DNA of 64,000 bases from Pseudomonas sp. 8Z (GTDB lineage: Bacteria; Pseudomonadota; Gammaproteobacteria; Pseudomonadales; Pseudomonadaceae), in NCBI RefSeq assembly GCF_902506535.1, contig NZ_LR733825.1:623206-687205 (forward strand). Reading direction: 5' to 3'. Under the pieces are notes generated by a model. The model had not been told where the DNA came from. It made no database searches and saw nothing but the letters and a program-made list of their open reading frames with translations. This document shows positions 12,501 through 18,967 of the stretch, piece by piece (the first letter of the stretch is position 1; every line of letters starts with the position of its first letter). The translations under genes were made by a program, and so were the position numbers.

Positions 12501-13517
12501 GGCACCGTCGTCCGACAGGGCCATGCCGCCGGTTATACCGCCATTGCCGCTATCGACCGTTGCCGTGTGGCTGAGTTGGCCGTTGTCGACGCTAAGCACG
12601 TAGATGGCGTCGGGGTTATAGCTTTGTTGCTCGGCACCTAGCGTATCGATCAGATAGATCGAGCGACCATCTGGGCTAATGACCATTTCGGTGGCGGTGT
12701 TCATGCCCTCGATGAGCAGCGTGTCGAGCTGCGTAAGACGCCCCGCAGCATCTACCGAAAACGCGGTAACAGCACCGTTGCCTGCCACGTAGGCATAGTC
12801 GCCATCGGCGGAGTAAACCACTTCGGCGCCGCTACTGATGCCCAGGTCTTCGGGGCGGAAGCTTTCTCGCGAGTCGAGTGAACCATCGCTGACAATCTGC
12901 GGCGCCACATTGATTCGGTTGTCCACGCTGACGGTTGCGCTGATATTCAAATCAACGGTGTCGCCTTCATCGCTCAGGCTGTCGAGGGTGAAACGCACCG
13001 GGCCGCTTTCGACGGCCGTGCTCTGCACCTGATACTGCAGGCCGTCGATCAGTGCTTCGACACTTTCTGCTGTTGGAGCAAATTCGGTCGTGTCAAAGCT
13101 CAGATTGACCGTTGTGACGTCACCACTGACGTTGATGCTGTAGCTGTAACCGGTAGCAGCGGTCATGCCGGATGCACCATTGACCAGCGCGACCGACTGG
13201 CCGTCGATGTTCAACGCCTGATTGGCGCCATTGCCTTCGATGCGGATGACCAGAGCGCTCAGTTCTTCAGCGTCGTTGGCCAGCGTGACGTCGACATCCG
13301 CGAACAGATCGATTGGCGGAAAGCTGTCAGTGCTGTCGGTGATGGTGATAACGCTGTTCTGCGGTGTCGCCTTGACCCCAGGAGCATCGGCGCTCGCCGG
13401 TGTATCGACTTGCGCCGCCACTTCCGCCGCGGTGGTAACCGCCGCAGCATCGAGCAGGATGCGCGGCTCCAGGGCCAGGGCGCGGAAATAGCGTGACGAT
13501 GGCTTGCGTGGGGTCAT
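3591..13517 (-). CDS. Giant LEPR-XLL repeat protein with four beta-propeller blocks, putative secreted surface protein
   Basis: About 3,310 residues. I favour the ATG at 13517 (preceded by GGAAG) over the one at 13535, which has no ribosome site. Numbering here is from 13535. The N-terminus is basic, not a Sec signal, and carries LALEPRILLDAAA (20-32), the LEPR-XLL motif known at the head of very large bacterial proteins. Four blocks of propeller repeats (SPDGRSIYLID / SQDGQYLYVAHPGDG type) lie at about 235-552, 895-1245, 1592-1912 and 2395-2711. Between them are cadherin-like modules containing GNYNG (about 578, 1282, 1948, 2265, variant near 2775) and Ig-like modules (WTLSGLPQGLTFNPATRTIAG type, about 712-832 and 2912-3030). 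The C-terminus is a helical Leu/Asp-rich tail. I see no RTX nonapeptides and no cell-wall anchor. An exporter is encoded downstream. Role inferred: adhesin or matrix protein. Confidence 0.9.
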   Translation of the reverse strand: MTPRKPSSRYFRALALEPRILLDAAAVTTAAEVAAQVDTPASADAPGVKATPQNSVITITDSTDSFPPIDLFADVDVTLANDAEELSALVIRIEGNGANQALNIDGQSVALVNGASGMTAATGYSYSINVSGDVTTVNLSFDTTEFAPTAESVEALIDGLQYQVQSTAVESGPVRFTLDSLSDEGDTVDLNISATVSVDNRINVAPQIVSDGSLDSRESFRPEDLGISSGAEVVYSADGDYAYVAGNGAVTAFSVDAAGRLTQLDTLLIEGMNTATEMVISPDGRSIYLIDTLGAEQQSYNPDAIYVLSVDNGQLSHTATVDSGNGGITGGMALSDDGAYLYIGTASNDVAIFSRDASTGALTFLARTVGEGNSNSRNGSIAVSGNNVYVIYSGTNHVLISYERNSDGTLSKLSSLNTSAAGFGAVAYSMTVSQDGQYLYVAHPGDGTLATYSVSGTELALVESLNLNGVTSIALSEDGRLLYASTAQGAINVYSLASGGGLALLGSSDSGSPISDIAVASDGMSLLVSGNSQVTRLSNVQALNIGQPLTFANGLTLSDSNFDALAAGVGNYNGGGFSISADASGGSFAFASGNNLARSGNSITLGNTPIASFVVDASGALNVRFTADTSTAVANQVLQQITYTSASGTQPSSIVTLSVQANDGLLDGNSVSILLRSNEAPQANTAVSAALAPATSETAYRFDLPSNLFTDRDNDALTWTLSGLPQGLTFNPATRTIAGTTTETGTFRLSVTVTDTAGLSATREVDLVVEQIANRSPEVSTNAPGSLPLVVVGTNAYSQVLPADMFQDADAQYSDSTLTWSASGLPAGVSFDAATRTLSGTPTVIGDYSIAITVTDEHGATAEQTVTLRVISQAEADNTVPSISADGSALIYTADGRINGYSSAVYSIEISDDGRTVIVLGNDSTQHALNPTGNSTLTVYSRDPATGVLTELQRFIQGVSNDNNDANGIEVDGLVVAASAAYSADGKFLYLTGQNAGSSNYVLSTFAVNADGTLSATGQSVTLGSTAVKYIATSADGHVYAVAGNTLYAYSIGTDGALDSAQTFVDQEYNGTGYAIAIDAESRVFVTGTNYLAVYERDSDGQLLRVASHTGNIGNFVRTIAVSADGYVYISTGSPGSILTFHYDEAQKTLSTPSSLSASQVWGLQLSADGKTLFAGNSTGALHVYNIAEDGQPSFVKTVGYNGDSGDYRALRIAVSPDGSSLYVGSFYNFAGLGHIDVENAITASYTEGQTITPAAGLTLSDADYDNLANGTGNYNGATLTLQREGTANTDDRFGLSEANDLTLVDGNAIHLNGSKIADFSSEGGTLTVRFTADVSTATANAVLQQLTYSNASQDPAASIRLLLSVQDQYLSGTDSIALELAVTPINDAPNVTATAIANAVQDAGGAGARLFSGVDISTVENEQLINSLSLTVTGLSDGASETLRIDGTRIELVEGSGTTSNGYSWRVEAASDGTAATLTLSSTSGFTGEIASALIENLTYANTDRATGTTGERIVTLAAVQDNGGSANEGQDTATPEISSQVTVTVGQSPTLAAEIGAADLAELITSAEYPSPYDGLNGVVLAGDLVYAVRTGVGTDPDTFSDVPVSTLYIFQRGQDGTLSLLSSIESNTENGLLSASALGISADGTTLYAITDSGVALFGRDAASGELTALGLIASDLGFVNDVQINGDVAYISSFDGITLFNRSVNGWSSGATVTAPGDSAFTDLQLSSDNRYLYAATTGGTTLLSAFSINPDGSLGASTSITGGQSEHFADRLALSADGTSLYVIDGNNLYTLAVGADGTPQIVGDALVLEDSGKQLLINDEGSLLIVVSENSIVLFGRALDGSLSERAQIRGAGEIDEWGSQQASFDVLRGATLSEDGSQLYLSGTFTWNDGLLVLDLKPASATFTEGAEAVALLPGGTLADPQLDALENDSGNYNGASIVVSREDAANSDDVFSFLEGSGVELSADTLVLDGVSIASVSNDGGVLSITFTANVSRADAQRVLRSIAYSNASEDPTAQGSKATFSITLNDGDGFNDQQLVDVNLIGVNDPAIVETTVLSPTFTAEGERVKLFENTRIDTVEAGQAIWYVAITIDNVRPGDVLGVGNGRIALDAEPGSRTTETGQQYNILPRNADGSTTVWIYTTQLPVNEVATLIDSITYGHTGSDTSGQRTVTLAIEEDLPYDPSGQAVSGTTLAESSVVTLVAATTPNTAPTVDGLQSNVPYTEQGAPVLLAPAANVADSGLDAFNDNAGNYDGATLTITLGEGSTAADSLGLQTGNGLTLDGSNLQKDGVTIGQVTMANGTLSITFSDAAGTRPTTADVQNTLRQITYANSSDAPVASVAVSITLTDQRGLASAAQSLTIDITAINDAPVINENPILALGDLQNLQSLSDIAGLGAPTYSAVSSDGAHVYVADAQGNIAHFSRDALSGELTYLTTLPGQMSLVQMLVTPDDSALYVLHTEGSNGLITRFALDDNGSLQQQETTTGPFMPAALALSNDGRNLYVIDQNTPALTIYSVDGSNGALTSQTVIEGVSGSPPYLWRPEEIVVRGEQVFVATQSGLIVYQRTANGDLTTLAFIRSGDTDANGNTVDLSNIQHLAVSADGRTIFIANGWTTRTEGGGWTSEPLVTIRENNPQRIDAFTLDTSTGAFTHAGTITDVPAVESIALSEDGKALFVSRHDGSLAYYSAIALEKMDTSQSGLTGANHISLAADGAVIVSGNSLYVLNAPAIPNPTTMVGGDAVALVPALTLNDAELDIANNYQGASVTINGQAGDRFGLLDNTSYSLDGQRILRDGSEVATLVQTGDSAVLRFTAAISQSDASALLRLISYSSDSGTAGEHRIDLILNDGELNSQTRSVEVTLQAPNQAPIVGLVDYRLSEAKAGQPYSLTLPAELFSDPEGDALSWTVSGLPEGLTFNPATRVITGNTSAMGEYRVQITASDPSGASVELELTLSVSNSAPVIGSPYSLSGATPGADYNVTLPANLFTDANDSTLTWSATDLPDWLSFDPSTRTLSGIAPQVGSHSITITATDPQGAAVSRTLTLNVAQPVVDSVLPVLNNSAPQAISLASTTTFGAPAFDAPLFEPNTGATAQEAPAQPAPTTQNLLRSSTGSGLADGRGTLSEQLANADSVLTDSGQQVSPSRFNFDGGTLRSDVDLNQNTGSDSVELQLPVESADGSTAQRVTLANGLPLPSWASFDARTGELRIDRERLQRDGQLRLTLISRDGEGREQRTPVEIRATQAPTNAEREAPAEPTVQLESLPQRLRQDTSSALLDDALDLLDQLSELADEPLATTRHIA

Positions 13518-13571
13518 GGCAGTCTTCCGGGACATAAGAGTAGAAATAAATAGCGGTCGTGGCAGGGCGGG

Positions 13572-15200
13572 TTATTCGACCAGGCGAACGTAGGAACCCT
13601 GCTGCCGGATATCTTCGAGGATCTGATCTAGGCGCTCTTCGAGGCGGCCCTCGGCGGCAACGAAGTCGAAACCTTGCAGGTAGGTGATGTCGCCTGCCTT
13701 CTCGGCGCAGCGGGCCAAGCCAGGCCCTGCAATGTTCCTGAAAATCGAGGCACCGTTGACTGTGCCTTCAGCGCCTAAGTCGTCATTGGCAATTTCGTCC
13801 TCGCCGACGGCAATCATGAAAAAGCGCAGGTCGCGTTCTCGGAAACTCTCGCAGAGGTCGGCGAAACGTCGCGTAATGGTTTGCTCGCCGCCAATCTCTC
13901 TGATGTTTTGCCCAACCGGGCTGTTGTACAAATCGGTGTCGAACCAGCGCTGATCTGTCGTGTTGACCAACATGACGATGGCTTTGTAGCTGTCGCCGCC
14001 ATCGTCCTTGAAGTCCTTGGGCAGGTCATCCGGCAGGTTCCAGCCACTGTTGCCACGGAATGCCGGGGCAAGCGCCATGGCGCTCCAGCCCATGGCGATG
14101 GCGTAGTTGGTGTTGAAACGCGTGGACATTTGATCAAGGCGCTCCTCGATCTTGTCCAAGTCATTGGTCAGGGGCAGCAGGGGGGCCGATGGGCAGCCAC
14201 GGTCGGCGACCATCCAGCGCGTGTCGTTGACGCCTGTGGCTTGCCCATCGAGGGGCACCGGGCCAATCCAGCTAATCGGGTCGGCACCGGGGCTGCCGTT
14301 CTCGCGCAGGTCGTGACGGTAGTAAATGCGGAACTGGCCGCCAGGAGCCCGATCCCAGAAGTAGTTCTCGCCCCGGTTCAAGCCACGGTACATGCACAGC
14401 AGATTGGCGCGGCGATCCGGTATGCGGCGATCATCCAGGCCTCTGTAGCCACTGCGGAATAACGTCGTCAGCTCGACAGGGCGTAATGCCGCTGCCATGG
14501 CCCAGCTACTCAAGCGTTGTGCATGCGCTGCACTAGGGCCTTGAGGTGCGCGGGATTCGGGGTTGGTGTAATCGGGTGATACGTTGACCGACTGGCTATA
14601 AGGCACCAGGGCCAGCCAGGCATCGTCACGATCTTGCACGAGGTTTTCGGCGAAGCGCTTGCCCAGGCGGCGCAGTACAGCCAGGTTGGCGGCGTTCTCC
14701 GAGCCGCTGTTGGGCAGCGTCAGCGCCACTTCCAGCGCGCTGGGCTGCACCTCGACGGTGGAGTGGACGCTGATGTCGCGCGGCTCGCCGCCGAGAAATT
14801 CCGGGCTGGCCTGGAAGGTGACTTCGACCCGATAACGGGTGCGGCCCTGGTCATCCTCTTGCTGGCTGAGTAGCAGGCTGTCTGGATTGATCTGTTCGGC
14901 TAGCGTGCTGTCGAGGCCCAGGTTGTTGGCGATATAGCCATAGGCCAGTTTCTTGAGCGCTTGCTCACTTTTTTCGCCGCTGGTTACACGCTCCTGGCCG
15001 ATGGCCAGAGCGGCTGCATCTGTAGCCCGCTTGAGCTGCGCGGCGCTGTTGGTCATGCGGCTGGTATCGATGGCGTAAGCCGTAGCCAGCAGAGCGCCGC
15101 CCATCGCCAGTGCCATGAAGGGTGCGACACTGCCACGTTGCTGCCTGGCTCCAGGCCGGGTTACGGCGTGCCGGAGGGGGAGGTGTAGCCATGCGCGCAT
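13572..15200 (-). CDS. tadG: TadG-like pilus assembly protein
   Basis: A 542-residue protein whose N-terminus matches the TadG family: QQRGSVAPFMALAMGGALLA followed by AYAIDTSRMTNSAAQLKRATDAAALA, a single membrane anchor as in TadE/TadG pseudopilins. The remainder (about 190-540) resembles a von Willebrand-like domain, but the usual DxSxS metal site is degenerate (ALTLPNSGSEN). It has a separate upstream region of about 270 bp carrying the element also found before flp. The giant-protein gene starts 36-54 bp downstream of its stop. Role: Tad pilus biogenesis at the inner membrane/periplasm. Confidence 0.88.
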   Translation of the reverse strand: MRAWLHLPLRHAVTRPGARQQRGSVAPFMALAMGGALLATAYAIDTSRMTNSAAQLKRATDAAALAIGQERVTSGEKSEQALKKLAYGYIANNLGLDSTLAEQINPDSLLLSQQEDDQGRTRYRVEVTFQASPEFLGGEPRDISVHSTVEVQPSALEVALTLPNSGSENAANLAVLRRLGKRFAENLVQDRDDAWLALVPYSQSVNVSPDYTNPESRAPQGPSAAHAQRLSSWAMAAALRPVELTTLFRSGYRGLDDRRIPDRRANLLCMYRGLNRGENYFWDRAPGGQFRIYYRHDLRENGSPGADPISWIGPVPLDGQATGVNDTRWMVADRGCPSAPLLPLTNDLDKIEERLDQMSTRFNTNYAIAMGWSAMALAPAFRGNSGWNLPDDLPKDFKDDGGDSYKAIVMLVNTTDQRWFDTDLYNSPVGQNIREIGGEQTITRRFADLCESFRERDLRFFMIAVGEDEIANDDLGAEGTVNGASIFRNIAGPGLARCAEKAGDITYLQGFDFVAAEGRLEERLDQILEDIRQQGSYVRLVE

Positions 15201-15261
15201 CGGGTATCTTGCCTTTTTCTTTGACGCCCGACCGATAGCAGTGGGCTAGGAGCGGCAAAGA

Positions 15262-15312
15262 TAAGAATTATTCCCAAGCGCAAGCAATGCTCGTTTCATT
15301 AAGAATGCTTAA
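15262..15312 (-). promoter_or_regulatory. Conserved element upstream of tadG (same as upstream of flp)
   Basis: Contains TTAAGAATGCTTAA at 15299-15312 and TAAGAATTATT at 15262-15272 (plus-strand text), with starts 37 bp apart. The 14-mer is identical to one before flp, and the partner element there starts at 38 bp. The block CTTAAGCATTCTTAATGAAA is shared between the two sites. On the minus strand a weak sigma-70 pair can be drawn: TTGCTT, 17 bp, TTATCT. Probable promoter and activator site for tadG and perhaps the genes beyond it. Confidence 0.6.
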
Positions 15313-15400
15313 GGGAGAAGCCTGGTAATCAATCAACAGGCGGCGTGTGATCGGTGCGCGGCGCGTAGATACGCCAATCAAGGCCGTTCGCGAATGGTTT

Positions 15401-15461
15401 GTAGGAGGCGCTTGAGCGGCGAATCATTGCTCATGGCTGTCGCGGCTAAAGCGCTTCCAAC
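15401..15461. repeat. REP-like inverted repeat
   Basis: GTAGGAGGCGCTTGAGCGGC on the left is mirrored by TCGCGGCTAAAGCGCTTCCAAC on the right, a divergent Pseudomonas REP doublet. It lies in the 271-bp gap between the DUF454 gene and tadG; that gap otherwise holds only the tadG regulatory element. Confidence 0.6.
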
Positions 15462-15472
15462 GGGAGCAGGGC

Positions 15473-15877
15473 TCAGGCTACCGAGCGCTCCGTCGGCAAG
15501 GACTCAGGCCTCGACCAGATCCAGCAGGCGCCGCAGAACATGCCGCCGCCTGCCGTGAGCAAGAGCCACAGCGGTGGTTCGTGCCACAGCAGCAGGGCTA
15601 AGCAGGCCAGCATGCTGAGGCTGGCGTAGAGCTTGTGGCGGCGAGCGATCACACCGCCCTGGGCCCAGTTGTTGAGCATCGGGCCAAACAGCCGGTGCTC
15701 GTGCAGCCAGCGATTGAGGCGCGGTGAACTCTTGCTTGAAGCCCAAGCCGCCAGCAGCACGAATTCGGTGGTGGGCAGCCCCGGCAGGATGGCGCCAAGA
15801 ATGGCGCAGCCTAGGCTCAAGTAAGCCAGTGCCAGGTAGCAAAGTCGTTTGGCGCGGCTGGTGGCGGGTGTGAGCAT
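15473..15877 (-). CDS. DUF454 (YbaN-like) small inner membrane protein
   Basis: 134 residues from the ATG at 15877 (a TTG at 15889 would add four). The N-terminus has the YbaN signature: LCYLALAYLSLGCAILGAILPGLPTTEF, then WASSKSSPRLNRWLHEHRLFGP. Two further hydrophobic segments follow (LYASLSMLACLALLLW and LWLLLTAGGGMFCGACWIW). The family has no established function. It sits on the same strand inside the Tad cluster, between the tadF-like gene and tadG, separated from both by non-coding gaps, so it is probably an insertion and not a Tad component. Confidence 0.85.
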   Translation of the reverse strand: MLTPATSRAKRLCYLALAYLSLGCAILGAILPGLPTTEFVLLAAWASSKSSPRLNRWLHEHRLFGPMLNNWAQGGVIARRHKLYASLSMLACLALLLWHEPPLWLLLTAGGGMFCGACWIWSRPESLPTERSVA

Positions 15878-16030
15878 GAGTCGTTGCAACCGATGAAAAC
15901 GGATTGATCCGTGACGAAACCACTCGAACGAGCAAGCCTAATGACTTATCGGCGGGTGACGTGAACGTGAGTCAGTAGAAAGCCTAGCTGGGTTCAGGAC
16001 AAGTTAAGAGGCCTTCATTCTTTCGTGACT

Positions 16031-16624
16031 TTAGCTGTCGTCCTCGTCCTGCAGCCCAGCTTCCAGCGTTAAGGCTTCGTCCAGTTCGATGTCGCGGTAG
16101 CTCATGCGGACGAAGGATATGGTCTGAATATCCTTGCTCGCCAACAGGGCGCCACTGAGCGCCAGATTATCGCTGTTACGGCAAAGCTGCACGACCATGA
16201 TCGAGGTGCTCGATGGCGCCTGTTCTTCATCATCGGCGTTGTTTTCCGGCAGTGGCTCAGGCAACTCACCGGTGTAACGGTCACCGCTGAAGAGCTGCGG
16301 GCAGAGCCCTTCGGTGTTGCCTCGGTACAGCGGTTTCCAGGGCATGCTGCGGTCGAGCATCACGCGGCTGATGACCATTTGGTAGTCGCCCAGTACGCCC
16401 GGCGCCGCACTTTGCTCGGTAAGCGCCTGCAAACCATCCTTGTCCAGGCGGCTCTGCGCCGCCAGGGTGCTGGCCACCGTGTAGGCGGACTGTTCCATAT
16501 AGGCGCGCGCTAGGTTGATGTTGTAGAGATCGGCAATCAGCAGTGCGCCACCGATCAGCAGCGGCAGGGTCAGCGCGCTCTCGACCAGGGCGTTGCCGCG
16601 TTGTTTGCGTTGCAGATCAAGCAT
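16031..16624 (-). CDS. tadF: TadE/TadF-like minor pseudopilin
   Basis: 197 residues from the ATG at 16624, which overlaps the stop of the previous gene by 8 bp. Upstream codons of the frame do not resemble the family. The N-terminus QRKQRGNALVESALTLPLLI is the TadE-type pseudopilin start (Glu within the hydrophobic helix), followed by a periplasmic domain of about 150 residues with an acidic insert (NNADDEEQ). TadE and TadF are pseudopilins processed by TadV and needed for Tad pilus assembly. Assignment as F and not E rests on gene order only. Confidence 0.8.
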   Translation of the reverse strand: MLDLQRKQRGNALVESALTLPLLIGGALLIADLYNINLARAYMEQSAYTVASTLAAQSRLDKDGLQALTEQSAAPGVLGDYQMVISRVMLDRSMPWKPLYRGNTEGLCPQLFSGDRYTGELPEPLPENNADDEEQAPSSTSIMVVQLCRNSDNLALSGALLASKDIQTISFVRMSYRDIELDEALTLEAGLQDEDDS

Positions 16625-17138
16625 CGTCTTGCTCCTCGTCATCGCTCTCGCTGGTGAGGTTGCCGAGCAACTGGCGGTACTGGTACTGGAAGGCATCGCC
16701 AAGGCCAAACAAGGCCGGCAAGGGCGTCATGAAGGTCTGGGTCAGATCCACGGTGACGCTAAGTACCGGCGGCGAGCGGTCGTCGCTATCGTTTTCTTCA
16801 TCGGCTTCGGCACCGCCCAGACGGCGCAGGTTGTCGAAAGCCAGCACGTCGACCTCGAAGTTGTTTTCGGTGAGAAAACCGTAGGACGAGTCGATCAGCC
16901 GCTGCTCGATGGCCGCCTGCAGCACCTCTGGCGTTTGTTCGTAGAAGTCACGCTCCTGGCGAAAGTCCTGCAGGGCGCGCTCCAGCGCGAGGTTGCCGAC
17001 GCCGATCATCAGGCTGATGCGCGCCAGCTCGAACAGCATCATCACGCCGAACAGCAACACCGGCAGAATCAATGCGGTTTCCACCGCTGTTACGCCGGCT
17101 TGCTCGCGCAGCAAGCGGCGCCAGGTGAACGGGGCCAT
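16617..17138 (-). CDS. tadE: TadE-like minor pseudopilin
   Basis: 173 residues. Near the N-terminus it reads REQAGVTAVETALILPVLLF, the classical TadE motif (G, then V-T-A-V-E, then a hydrophobic helix); the mature N-terminus would begin after the Gly. The periplasmic part ends in a very acidic tail (SESDDEEQDDA). It lies 3 bp after tadD and overlaps the next pseudopilin gene, so the three are translated from one message. Confidence 0.85.
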   Translation of the reverse strand: MAPFTWRRLLREQAGVTAVETALILPVLLFGVMMLFELARISLMIGVGNLALERALQDFRQERDFYEQTPEVLQAAIEQRLIDSSYGFLTENNFEVDVLAFDNLRRLGGAEADEENDSDDRSPPVLSVTVDLTQTFMTPLPALFGLGDAFQYQYRQLLGNLTSESDDEEQDDA

Positions 17139-17141
17139 GGC

Positions 17142-18008
17142 TCAGTTTTGCTCGCTCAGGGCTAGCGGCTGCTGGCTCGCCGCTAGCAGTTCGCTGGCCA
17201 GTGGCGCACCGGCATTGACCCGTGCGCGGGCAGTGCGAAATTGCCCGATGATACGCTCGGCGTATTCGGCTTCCAGGCTTTCCAGTAGCACGGCTTGAGC
17301 GGTGTCGTCGTGACCGGCGAAGACATAGGCCAGCGCCAGGTTCAGTTGCAGGGAAATGTCACCCTGGCCGCGCGCCTGGTTGAGCAGGCCGATGGCCTTG
17401 GCGTTGTCGCCGCTGGCCAACCAGGCCAGCGCCAGGTTGTTCAGCGCTGGGGCGTAGCCGGGGTTGATTGCCAGGGCTTTCTCGAACTGCTGGCGAGCAT
17501 CGGCATCGCGACTTTGCAGGTTGTAGGCCACGCCCAGGCCGTTGAGCGCCTGCAGATTGTCTGGCTCGGCATCGATGGCGCACTGGAAATCACGCTCAGC
17601 GAGGCCAGCCTGACCGAGGGCCAGGCGCGCGCGGCCCAGGCCTGCGCACAGCGCCACGCGCTGTGCATCCGGCAGGGCCTGGATGTTACCGCCGAGTGCG
17701 TCACGGGCACGCTGGTACAGTGGCAACACTTCCTGAGCTGGGCGCACGGCTGCGGCGACACTGGCGTATTCCAGCATGTAGCTGTTCTTTAGCTGGCCGC
17801 GCTCGTCCATGCGCGCATAGACCTCGTAGGCCGCTTGAAAGCGCTGGTTGTCGCGTAGGGTGTGAGCTAGGCGCAAGGCTTCAGCGGCTTCCTGATCCAG
17901 TTTCGGTTGGGTCAGCGGCGCAAGGCTGGCGCAGCCGCTTAACGTCAGGGTCAGCAGCAGGGGCAGTAGGGCGGTGCGGTAGGCAGGCATGAAGAGGTCT
18001 CGCATCAT
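17142..18008 (-). CDS. tadD: TadD-like TPR lipoprotein
   Basis: 288 residues. The N-terminus carries a lipoprotein signal (LPLLLTLTLSGC). Tetratricopeptide repeats fill the rest; the clearest is NLQALNGLGVAYNLQSRDAD followed by ARQQFEKALAINPGYAPALNNLA. The ATG at 18008 overlaps the tadC stop (ATGA). An internal ATG at 17990 would give a more usual signal peptide length. TadD is thought to act as an outer-membrane pilotin or scaffold for the Tad secretin. Confidence 0.87.
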   Translation of the reverse strand: MMRDLFMPAYRTALLPLLLTLTLSGCASLAPLTQPKLDQEAAEALRLAHTLRDNQRFQAAYEVYARMDERGQLKNSYMLEYASVAAAVRPAQEVLPLYQRARDALGGNIQALPDAQRVALCAGLGRARLALGQAGLAERDFQCAIDAEPDNLQALNGLGVAYNLQSRDADARQQFEKALAINPGYAPALNNLALAWLASGDNAKAIGLLNQARGQGDISLQLNLALAYVFAGHDDTAQAVLLESLEAEYAERIIGQFRTARARVNAGAPLASELLAASQQPLALSEQN

Positions 18009-18967
18009 TGGCTGAGCAGGCGGATGACGCGCACCATCGCCGGTGCGCCCATCATCGCCACGATAGGCGGCAGGATCAGGGTCATCAGGGGCACGCTCAG
18101 TTGGGCAGGCAGCTTACCGGCGCGCTCTTCGAGGTTGAGGATCAGCGTCTTGCGGCTTTCCTCGGAAATGGTACGCAGCGCCTGCGACAGGGGTGTGCCG
18201 TAGCGTTCGGCCTGGATCAGGGTGGCGACCATGCTTTCGATGCCGCTGACGCCGGTACGCTCGGCCAGGTTGAGCAGGGCGCGCGGGCGGTCGCTGAGAA
18301 TCTGCAGCTCGGCATAGGTGTAGCGCAGCTCGTCGGCCAGTTCTGGTGCCGACAGGGCCAGTTCCTTGGACACCACTTGCAGCACGCGGCCCAGCGGCAG
18401 GCCCGCCTCGGCGCAAATTACCATCAGGTCAAGACCGTCCGGCAGGCTGCGTGACAGGCGCTCGCCGCGTTTGGCGCTGCGTGCTTTCAACCACAGCTCA
18501 GGCGCGGTCGTACCGGCGAACAGCGCCATCAGCCCACCGGCCAAGCCATTCATGCCCAGGCGCGAGCCGGGTTCGAGCACGCCGAACAGCACCACCAAGG
18601 CCAGCAACAGACCGAGCGCATACTTGCCGACCATCAAAAGGCCAAGCGCTTGCTGGCTGCGAAAACCGGCCATGCTCAGCAGACGGCGCAGTTTCTGCCG
18701 GTCGTTATCGGTGCCCGCTAGGCCTTCACCGACGCGCGCTGTCGGTAGCAGCAGGGCTTGCAGACGCGGCGGTAGTTGCAGGCCCTGGCCGCGCAGGATG
18801 TCGTCCTGGCGAAGCGGCGTGCTGGCTTGCGGGGTATCCGGGCGCAGGCGCTGACGCAGCGGGGCGAGCTTGCTGCGCTGGTGCAGGCCGATCAGCAGCA
18901 GACCGCTGCCGGCCAGCAGGATGGCCAGTGCGCTGGCCGCCAATGGGTTGTCGAGCAGGGCGCTCAT
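18005..18967 (-). CDS. tadC: Tad inner-membrane platform protein TadC (T2SS-F family)
   Basis: 320 residues with the GspF/TadC fold: an N-terminal membrane helix, a cytoplasmic helical domain (LPDGLDLMVICAEAGLPLGR, then YAELQILSDRPRALLNLAERTG) and C-terminal membrane segments (LSVPLMTLILPPIVAMMGAP). With TadB it forms the platform driven by the TadA ATPase. ATGA overlaps link it to tadB upstream and tadD downstream. Confidence 0.92.
   Translation of the reverse strand: MSALLDNPLAASALAILLAGSGLLLIGLHQRSKLAPLRQRLRPDTPQASTPLRQDDILRGQGLQLPPRLQALLLPTARVGEGLAGTDNDRQKLRRLLSMAGFRSQQALGLLMVGKYALGLLLALVVLFGVLEPGSRLGMNGLAGGLMALFAGTTAPELWLKARSAKRGERLSRSLPDGLDLMVICAEAGLPLGRVLQVVSKELALSAPELADELRYTYAELQILSDRPRALLNLAERTGVSGIESMVATLIQAERYGTPLSQALRTISEESRKTLILNLEERAGKLPAQLSVPLMTLILPPIVAMMGAPAMVRVIRLLSQ

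Noticed and set aside
3591-13535. RTX adhesin secreted by a type I ABC system
   Set aside because: No GGxGxDxUx nonapeptides and no ABC transporter gene in the window; the N-terminus carries LEPR-XLL instead.
15990-16030. Further copy of the Tad cis-element (GTTAAGAGGCCTTCATTC)
   Set aside because: Only a few bases match, the half-site spacing is lost, and it lies downstream of a gene and not upstream of a start.
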